This document shows positions 56,961 through 64,000 of a DNA stretch of 64,000 nucleotides, one piece after another; positions within the stretch are counted from its first letter, which is position 1, and the number at the start of each line of letters is the position of its first letter. The stretch is taken from contig CM071568.1 of the NCBI GenBank assembly GCA_036426205.1, positions 115,914,443 to 115,978,442 on the forward strand. Reading direction: 5' to 3'. The stretch comes from Ascaphus truei (Eukaryota; Chordata; Amphibia; Anura; Ascaphidae). The notes under the pieces are model-generated. The model was not told where the DNA came from and did not search any database. It saw only the letters and a program-made list of their open reading frames with translations. The translations under genes and the position numbers were made by a program.

Positions 56961-57660
56961 TTGTAGTTAGTTCAATGTAGCCAAAAATTAGGGATAAGGG
57001 AGTGCATGGTATGATATGTCCCATGATAACAATCATCAATTCATCTTTCATGATTTGACTATGTCATGCTCATGTATAGTGTATGTACAAATATCAGTGC
57101 TGCATTGAATTATATATAGTACATGTATGAAGGATATCTTTATTATAACTGTATACACAGTGAAGTGTAAAATGAGTATACATATTTGACACATTTCATA
57201 CAAACATACTATACTTCAGTAATGCTAAAGCCACATACTGACCAATGTGAAATTATGAACTGTGTATGAGAACATATTTCAGGTGCATACATATGTGAAC
57301 AACACTGCGGTTCTCATATCTGTTGAAGGATCATTATCATGCTGACATGAAAAAGATCAAGTAATTTAGTACACACAGAGAAACATACTAATTAATTATT
57401 GTGAACATTTACAAATGTTCTTTAGACACAATAATGTTTCCAATTAATGGGTGTTGTAGTTTGGCTATGGAATTATGTTGAATATGAAAGCCAAAATGAT
57501 ACAATACACTGACTGCAGCTGTATGTGGGAGAAGATTACATGGACACTTATTACTTTGTATAATGACCTTGTACAGTGTTCTAAACAAATTGTGAACATT
57601 TTGATACTTTTTTCAAAAAGCTGATTTTAATGAATAGTTTGCGTTACTTTCCTCCATTCC
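56961..57660. other. AT-rich DNA before forkhead exon B
   Basis: No coding frame is seen. The composition (ATACATG, TGTACAAA words) is like that of 17300-18500. Confidence 0.4.
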
Positions 57661-57661
57661 A

Positions 57662-58279
57662 AGAGAAAACATGCCATTAGAAATGTCTTCAAACAAGAGA
57701 CCTCCATTCATTTGCACATATCTAATATATAACGTGATTCAATAACGAATAGAGAGAAGAGCAACTGTTATCCGAGATATATCAATATTTCACTGACAAA
57801 TACCCATTTTATAAAAATACCACAAAGTATGATGTATGGCGAAATTCGATCAGACGGAAAGAGGGGTTGCTGTTGGTCAGTGCATGAATCATGGATGCGT
57901 ATGTTTGATCATGGAAATTTAAGAAGAGAGCACATTTTTGGCAAAAACTACAATGATATAGGTGCCCGCAGTGGTGCCTTAAATGTTCAACATAATTGTT
58001 ATTCTTTTCAACCGCAGTGCTTCAACTAATACCAAAACCATGACGGACCTAACTATTACGAGAACATGCATAATAAAGACATGACTCCAGCAGATGAAAT
58101 GCCACAAAGTAACTATCTGTATCCGCCTCAGTGCATGACACAATATCCAAACTATTATGGCGTAAGCTACAACCCGAACGAGCTGAACATACAGAACAAT
58201 CAATTGATTGATTGAACAGCAGCAACCTCCGCAACACCCCTTGCATGACTGTACAGAATATGAATGCAATCTAATGCAG
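57662..58279 (+). pseudogene. Forkhead-box (Fox) gene B, degraded exon
   Basis: An acceptor (ACTTTCCTCCATTCCAAG) ends at 57661-57663, ATG is at 57671, and a donor CAG|GTAACT is at 58280. The forkhead domain starts NKRPPFICTYLIYNVIQ, then TAA at 57743, RIERRATVIRDI, a frameshift near 57778, YQYFTDKYPFYKNTTKYDVW and RNSIR. It then jumps to GKRGCCWSVHESWMRMFDHG and NLRRE (wing 2). About 25 residues, including most of the recognition helix after NSIR, are deleted. The C-terminal part continues through a TAA (58027) as a Tyr/Asn/Gln/Pro-rich tail (NYYENMHNKDMTPADEMPQS, YPPQCMTQYPNYYGVSY), with one more shift near 58210. Its sequence is very different from gene A. Confidence 0.7.
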
Positions 58280-58446
58280 GTAACTATAACACATTTACTT
58301 TATCCAATCTGTGAATCACTTATTTCCAAATGACACGCATATGCGAACCATTCATTGAGCATGTGCATAATATAGGGAAAAAAGTTTAGTTTATAAACAT
58401 TTCTGTGCCCCTTTTACCTCTTCTCCATCATCTGTTAATATTACAG

Positions 58447-58496
58447 AGATCGCGGTGTGAAGAGCACCAGATGCCGGAACAGACTTCTGAAATAAG
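58447..58496 (+). other. Candidate 50-bp exon of gene B
   Basis: The acceptor CCATCATCTGTTAATATTACAG precedes it in part (AG at 58445-58446) and the donor ATAAG|GTGAAA follows at 58497. Spliced after 58279 the frame reads RSRCEEHQMPEQTSEI without a stop. Confidence 0.3.
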
Positions 58497-59154
58497 GTGA
58501 AAGCCAGTTAACGATATCCGTTGCAAGATTGTTAATTGTTCTGTGCAATCCACTGAAAATCAGACAACTTCCTGCGCATCCCTTAAATGTCATTCCACAA
58601 CATTAACGCCCCTCGATTTAAAAAAAAAAAAAGTTTCTCCTTTTTGTGTTTTCGGAGTTTAACAAATATGTAATATATGCAGCAATGCAGTACATATATT
58701 CAGAATTATTTGTGTACTTTGCATATGGATACATTATGATGTGTTTGAGCTGCTCATTCTGTGTTAGTCACTTAGATAAATGGCAGGGAATGCTGCAGAT
58801 TTACAGCTAATATACAGCTAATATGTTACATTATGACAGCTATTTCATGTTATGTAGCAGTGGGTATATACTGTAACACTGTTGCAGTGATAGGATGTGT
58901 GGCAAAACAAATGTTTGTAGTACAGGCAGTTTGTGCATTTTCACTCGTTGACAATTAATATATGGTTGTTATATAACGTATTCATGCATAATAAATAATC
59001 ATTAGGTAAAAAAAAGATTTTTAAGATGTCCATAAATATTTTAAGCCGCAAACGTTAACGTGTACTAGACAATTGTTACAATACAAAAATACGTATGATG
59101 TCTGTTTGTATGCAAATGCAATGTTTTCTTAAAGGTGTACACTTATAAGTAAAT

Positions 59155-59305
59155 GAAAAAGTGTAGAGTGTGGTGCACAGCGGCAAGAAGCAGGTCATGT
59201 GGCGATAAAAATTGTATTTATTCAAGCTGCATTAAAAAACGGTAAAGAGTACAACACTCCAGTGTTGACCTGCTTCTTGCCGCTGTGCAACACACACTAC
59301 ACTTT
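59155..59305. repeat. Inverted repeat with ~38-bp arms
   Basis: GTGGTGCACAGCGGCAAGAA (about 59170-59190) and its complement TTCTTGCCGCTGTGCAACAC (59273-59292) form the core. The arms extend to GTGTAG/CTACAC outside and GCAGGTCA/TGACCTGC inside. Flanking DNA (CTGATGACCTGCTATGG at 59339) is PLE-end-like. Confidence 0.75.
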
Positions 59306-59586
59306 TTCATATTCTCGGATTCCGGACGCGGTTGCACGCCTGATGACCTGCTATGGAACTCCCAAAGGAGAGGAGAATGCATGATACCCTCACTAACATT
59401 TCCTGGGATTAATATGTTAATTCAGGTTACATTGCATCTTGAGAACTGCATCCTTAACCATTTATATTTCCCCTGTATGGTTTCCTCTGTATATATGAAT
59501 GGATATTAAGGGACATAGCATTTGAGCTCCTACAGAACTCTCTATATACACTTATAAGTAAGATGACATATCTACTTCTTTCACAG

Positions 59587-59624
59587 ATGCTGACATCTCC
59601 ATTCCACAGACCATGTGAATGGAA
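59587..59624 (+). other. Candidate 38-bp exon of gene B
   Basis: It is bordered by CTTCTTTCACAG (AG at 59585-59586) and the consensus donor GGAA|GTAAGT at 59625. Joined to the previous candidate it gives a stop after two codons, which would be a natural end or a sign that the exon is false. Confidence 0.25.
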
Positions 59625-60199
59625 GTAAGTTACACCTTTTACATACTCTACACATGCTGTAAACAGGATTTAGACACTTTGCTACATAACATTGTCGTTC
59701 GTGCTATGACACAGTAGACGTCAATGAGAATTTTATGTTATATGTCAAAGCAATTCTTATATTTTTCCCAATTTTAGAAATGTTAGATATCTTAAATGTA
59801 TTAACCTCATTTATAATACATTAGAAAAGCAATAAAAAAAAAGGCTGTGAACATGACAATAACATTTTGAATTATATACAATTTATCGGTATGCCATTTT
59901 TCAGATAGCTCATGATCGTTACATGAGTCATGTAAATACTACGAATATGTTTTACTACGTTGTGTGAAGAAATACACAAGCAAATTGTGTTATATAGTCG
60001 AACTTTCATGTATTCATCAAAATTCTACATGAGTGTAATTGTATGAAGCATTGACATGAAATATGACTATTGCAATGTGTCAAGTTGCCATACAACACAT
60101 CTAACTGTTGTTAGGGACACATACCAGGTTAATGATACAAGATATCCCCATGTCATGAGCTCATACTACTGCAGGCATAGTAAAATAATAATTCCAAAA

Positions 60200-60850
60200 G
60201 GAAAAGAGGGGAACTTCCCTGGCGTCACGGGACTTCCATTCACTCCAGCAGCTGTTCCATATTCCCTCAAGCAATTGTGTCGCTGGCAGATGATGTCATC
60301 CCACTCCTATAACCACTCTCCATCTGTGCAGTGATCCTCAGACGCCCCTTGCACATGAGAGGAGCATGATTCTTTGAACTTTGCAGACAGATTAACTGTA
60401 GTTTGACCTTTGCCTTAACTTACTGACTGTTCCTCTAGGAATAACATATACTCAGTGCTATATAATTTAGCTGACTTTTGTCTCTTTATTCTGTGTGGGG
60501 GGTTGTTATATTTTATTTGGGACTTGATTTGGTCTTTGTGGGCTGTGGGGACAGGGAAGTACCCCTCTGTTCCATTTGGAGCGAGGGGGAATGGGCCTGA
60601 CGAAGGGGTGTTCCCCGAAACATTGCCCCCCTGCTGTCTCTCCTTGTTGCACCCATTATTGTATTGTCTTTTCCCCTTTTTCCTCCTTTGGTTTCCCTCC
60701 TCCCCCTATCCCTTCACTGGACTGCCTAGGTTTATTTTTCTATTATGTTGCATTTTTTTGGTTGTGGTGTGTGGTTTTCGTTTTTAGTTCGCTTGTATAT
60801 ACATTACATTACACGTTTTTTGGTATCATTCCAATTTTGACTTATGATTT
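60200..60850 (+). mobile_element. PLE terminal region on the plus strand
   Basis: The DNA is non-coding and centres on the hammerhead-like motif at 60597-60620, followed by pyrimidine-rich sequence and TATAGACAGTGAGTGC. Frames of up to 110 codons across it have no domain. Confidence 0.4.
60585..60631 (+). ncRNA. Hammerhead-like motif with complete core strings
   Basis: The core CTGACGA is at 60597-60603, then A, a perfect hairpin GGGG-TGTT-CCCC (60605-60616) and GAAA (60617-60620). Flanking GGGGGAATG (60586-60594) can pair with CATTGCCCCC (60621-60630), closing the structure. The ACGCGT-type palindrome is replaced by ACATTG, so the cleavage side is not standard. Confidence 0.55.
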
Positions 60851-61189
60851 CTATAGACAGTGAGTGCTGGATAGTTTGGATTATTACAGATGAAATATTG
60901 ATTCAGCCAAGTGAAGGTGAGTGTATTTCCTTTTACCCCCATTACACATACGCTAAAAATGCCCCTAGTTGTGTTATAAACAGGGCATTAATCGTTAGAG
61001 GGTTTGGACAGCATGAGCTAAGTATGTTTCTTTCATATACAGGGGATAATCATGGATACCTAAAGTTGTGTAATAAATTATGATTGAAATATCCATTCCC
61101 CCTGTGGGATTGAAGTATTTTACACAGTTTATCAAAAAAACATATACGCCAATTTAATTATACGCAGATTCTTGTATATACAGTACAAG

Positions 61190-61975
61190 CTATAAAAAAG
61201 CTGTATATGTAAATCCTTCATTGAGGCCCTGGGGTGCCAAGGTCCCCAGGGTGTATATCCATTTAGCCTCTGATTTGAGGAGGACCTTATCCAGATCCCC
61301 CTTCCTTATTCCCAATGAGATTTGGTTAATGCCCTGAAAGGACAAATCTGATGTATTGCCTCCATGTGCTGTATTAATGTGCCTAGCTTTGGGGGTGTCG
61401 TTATGATTTTTGATGGTACTGACATGCTCTAGGATTCTCCTCCTGAATTCCCTAGATGTCTTGACGGCATATTTGATCCCACAGCGGCACACAGCTAAGT
61501 ACACAATCCCCACTGTTTTAAAGTTTATAAACTGGTGAATTTTGAAAGTTTTGGAATCGTTCCAATTCTGGAAATACTTTGAGGTGTTTATCAAGGGGCA
61601 GGCCTTACAGGCACCACAGTGAAACGTACCAACCGCTTTGGACTTAAGCCATGTATCTTTGGGTGATTCCTGAAAGTGACTGTGTACTAGGGTGTCACTC
61701 AGGTTTAAAGGTTGTCTGTATGTTATGGAGGGGGTTGATGTAAGTGATCCTTTTAGATCTACGTCGTCCAGTAGAATGTGCCAATGTGTATTGAATACCG
61801 TTTTGATCTCACGCCATTGCTTGTTGTACGTGCCTATAATTCTTATGGGATTTTGACCAGTATTCTGATTCTTTTTTTCATACAACAAGCTATTCCGATT
61901 GGTCTTTTTGGCTCTTTTATACGCTTTGTCTATGCTACTGCGAATATATCCCCTTTGTTTGAATTTAGGACACAC
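61190..61975 (-). pseudogene. PLE endonuclease half: Cys-rich linker and GIY-YIG
   Basis: This 261-codon minus-strand frame carries KRAKKTNRNSLLYEK, then HWHILLDD, the Cys-rich segment FHCGACKACPLINTS, and the GIY-YIG nuclease TVGIVYLAVCRCGIKYAVKT followed by REFRRRILEHVSTIKNHND. It ends in KWIYTLGTLAPQGLNEGF. In PLEs this nuclease makes the nick that primes reverse transcription. The frame is open to its own natural end but is out of frame with the RT part upstream, so the gene as a whole is broken. The GIY-YIG Tyr-Gly is changed (YAVKT where YVGKT is usual). Confidence 0.85.
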
Positions 61976-62660
61976 TATTACAGCCTGCTCCTCAAAGTTG
62001 GCATCAGTTGAACAGTTTCACCTGGCTCCTAAAAATTGTCCTGTAGGGATTCCTTGTATCAAGGTTTTTGGGGGATGGCTGGTTGCCAATAGTAGGTTAT
62101 TTGTCGCAGTCTTTCTTGTGTGGACTGTAGTTTGTATTAGTCCATCTTTGTCCTTATAGATAACCAAGTCTAAAAATACTATTTTGTGAGATGTATATCA
62201 CTGGTTAATCTTAAATTGAAATTATTGCTATTAAGCAATTGGACAAACATGTTGCACTGTGACTCATTGCCACTCCACAGCACTAGCACGTCGTCTATGT
62301 AGCGTGACCACAGTTCAATGTGCTGGGTGTGGAGTGACATCCCTTGGCAAAATACAAGAAGCTCCTCCCACCACCCAAGGTAAATATTTGTGTATGTTGG
62401 TGCGCATGTAGTCCCCATGGCCGTCCCTTGTAATTGATGATAGTATTTGTCTTGGAATAGAAAATAATAAGGAGAAAGTACATACTGTAATAAGTCCATA
62501 TTGAAATCATTGTGGTTAGATACTTGTAGTCCCGTGTCTGTAAAAAATAATAGACGGATGCTAGTCCCACTGGATGTTGGATGCTGGTATAAAAAGACTC
62601 CACATCCAGTTATGCCAGAAAGGTGTTGGAATGAACTTGAATACCATCCAGTTTTTTAAG
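61976..62660 (-). pseudogene. PLE reverse transcriptase, frameshifted
   Basis: Two frames overlap. From 62603 the strand reads MESFYTSIQHPVGLASVYYF (the DVESLYTSI block). From 62499 it reads YYHQLQGTAMGTTCAPTYTN and the active-site box WSRYIDDVLVLWSG. A third stretch down to 61976 holds IVFLDLVIYKDKDG, TTVHTRKTATNNLLL and GIPTGQFLGAR, in the order known for PLE RTs. The YIDD motif is intact but at least two shifts separate the parts. The N-terminal third of the protein is absent, as in 5'-truncated copies. Confidence 0.85.
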
Positions 62661-62907
62661 AATAATGTATTTAGTCAGTCCACCTGCAACTGCTTATTGA
62701 GCAGCTTGTGGGAGGCCAGTCCCTCCTTTTTCTAGGTATATAATCTTCCAGTAAATCCCTGTAAATTCACTTTTCACTCTACTTGCTTACAGGTAAGCAG
62801 CTTCACTAGTATATATACCAGTTTTTAACTGCACTAAGTTACATAAGCTTATGCTTAGTATATTAACCCCTTCAAGGTATATTTCACAGAACAATTGCAT
62901 GCGGTAG

Positions 62908-63151
62908 AGGTTCAATGATAGGACCATTCTTCCTCTAATTATAGAGGTAAATAAGAATTTTAATCCAATAGTGTTAGGACCTGTGAATTGGTCATGCCTT
63001 GATGTGGCTTGCAGGCTTATACTGTACGCTTTGGCCAAAGGGTTAACTAAATTACCCTTTTTCAAGAGATATATTGGTATTTCACTGTGAATTTTTGTCA
63101 TATTGGATGTTGCTCTGGACTTCTTTGTTTCTTTTTTTATACATTTAGCCA
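62908..63151. repeat. Direct repeat, copy 1 (CTTTGGCCAAAGGGTTAAC family)
   Basis: It is about 240 bp. It aligns along its length with 63762-64000, for example GGACCATTCTTCCTCTAAT, GCCTTGATGTGGCT and GATGTTGCTCTGGACTTC. It shares its palindromic part with the foldback at 31361-31770. Confidence 0.8.
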
Positions 63152-63183
63152 CACCCAGTCTCCTTTTGACACATATACATATA

Positions 63184-63580
63184 CACTGGTGACACACTTT
63201 ATTCGAGCTCGGCTAGTCCCACGAATTCGGGTAAACTCGGGTGTATTGAGGTTTGTGACTGTTTTCTGCCCGAGTGCATTGCGTTATTTTCCAGGCAGGG
63301 ATTGAAGCATTTTATTACCGCTGGCTGCAATACTGCACAGTATATATATATATACTGCATTACAATTCATGAATTTATGCCATCTGGTAGACACGCGAAG
63401 CATTGCAGCCTATTAAATCCTAATCATTATCATTTAACAGATCAGCCGCCCGTCAGCCAGGCATGAACCATGGCTGGGAAGGCAAACGCAACGGGGCTTG
63501 TCTGAGGTGAGGAGTGGCGCATTCCAGGTATCTGCCAGGTACATACTGGGTATTTGCTCGAATAAAGTGTGTCGCAGCAG
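63184..63580. mobile_element. Complete TA-target MITE, 397 bp
   Basis: The termini CACTGGTGACACACTTTATT and AATAAAGTGTGTCGCAGCAG are inverted copies, each bordered by TA (63182-63183 and 63581-63582). A central (TA)n is at 63342-63356. Its right half is the inverse of 48244-48480. The ends are of mariner/Tc1 style but no transposase is encoded. Confidence 0.8.
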
Positions 63581-63761
63581 TATATTTTGTGGTAATTTTG
63601 GGGGGTTTCTTAGAGCTTGCTGGGTATCTGTGTGTTTATTAACGTTGTACAGCTTGTTTCTTCTGTTTCGGAGGTCAGTGGCTCATCCCTCCCAGGGTTT
63701 AAGCTCGCCCCTCCCCACTTTCCAAGTAAGCAGGTTTTCTTTTCATGAAGCTGATTGTGAC

Positions 63762-64000
63762 AGGTTCAGTGCTAGGACCATTCTTCCTCTAATTACAGAG
63801 GTAAATACAATATGAATCAGTTAGTGTTAGGACCTGCGAATTAGGTCATGCCTTGATGTGGCTCGCAGGCTTATACACTTTGGCCAAAGGGTTAACTAAA
63901 TGACCCTTTTTCAAAAGATATATAGGTATTTCACTGTGTATTTTTGTCACATGGGATGTTGCTCTGGACTTCTTTGTTTCTTGTTGTATACATTTAGCAA
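63762..64000. repeat. Direct repeat, copy 2, runs off the window
   Basis: It is the second copy of the repeat at 62908-63151 in the same orientation, reaching the last base of the window. The two enclose the MITE and about 180 bp of other DNA (63581-63761) in which nothing is recognised. Confidence 0.75.

Noticed and set aside
60455..60863. Frames of 95-110 codons with hydrophobic segments
   Set aside because: They lie across a PLE terminal motif and a pyrimidine-rich tract, and the two frames overlap without any domain.

Overview
The window looks like 64 kb of repeat-dense vertebrate nuclear DNA, most likely from an amphibian and probably a frog. This is inferred from the mix of element families: Tc1/mariner, Harbinger, hAT and TTAA-target DNA elements, a Ty3/gypsy element with a PNMA-like Gag, Penelope-like retroelements (PLEs), CR1/L2-type LINEs and tRNA-derived SINEs. 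It is also inferred from AT-rich single-copy DNA with long introns or spacers. There is no bacterial-style gene organisation and no operon.

Layout. 1-2.04 kb: a foldback repeat interrupted by a dead Tc1-like transposon. 2.04-9.68 kb: a complete but decayed Ty3/gypsy element on the minus strand, with LTRs at 2045-3122 and 8455-9671 and a TGTA target duplication. 9.7-13.2 kb: a decayed PLE on the minus strand carrying a MITE (10513-11247) and a SINE. 13.2-13.9 kb: GC-rich foldback repeats. 14.9-18.7 kb: a degenerate forkhead (Fox) gene and candidate short exons. 18.75-19.57 kb: a TTAA-flanked element. 19.6-20.9 kb: an apparently intact two-exon Harbinger transposase on the minus strand, the only coding sequence I see without an obvious break. 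21.9-25 kb: a MITE, a PLE reverse-transcriptase scrap, a LINE 3' end and a palindromic PLE terminus. 25-40.8 kb: mostly AT-rich non-coding DNA with scattered SINEs, microsatellites, a foldback element and an unexplained GC-rich island. 40.8-44.07 kb: a hAT-type element with an 8-bp target duplication, filled with minisatellites and carrying a solo LTR. 44.4-48.2 kb: a CR1/L2 LINE split by a 1.66 kb DNA element. 48.2-53 kb: MITEs, a PLE end and minisatellites. 53.2-60 kb: a second degenerate forkhead gene, its candidate first exon separated from its forkhead exon by PLE ends and an LTR element that has no recognisable pol. 60-64 kb: PLE ends, a PLE RT/GIY-YIG pseudogene on the minus strand, and a MITE between two direct repeats.

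Two things stand out. First, two strongly divergent forkhead-domain genes lie 42 kb apart on the same strand. Both are broken, and both lie near candidate small exons with good splice signals and short acidic N-termini. They look like remnants of a fast-evolving, lineage-specific Fox cluster. Second, a recurring module (CTGANGA, a short hairpin, GAAA and a palindrome such as ACGCGT) occurs at about eight places. It resembles the hammerhead ribozymes known from PLEs, but most copies carry an extra A after CTGANGA. Most other coding segments are transposon relics, and host genes do not form a pathway here.
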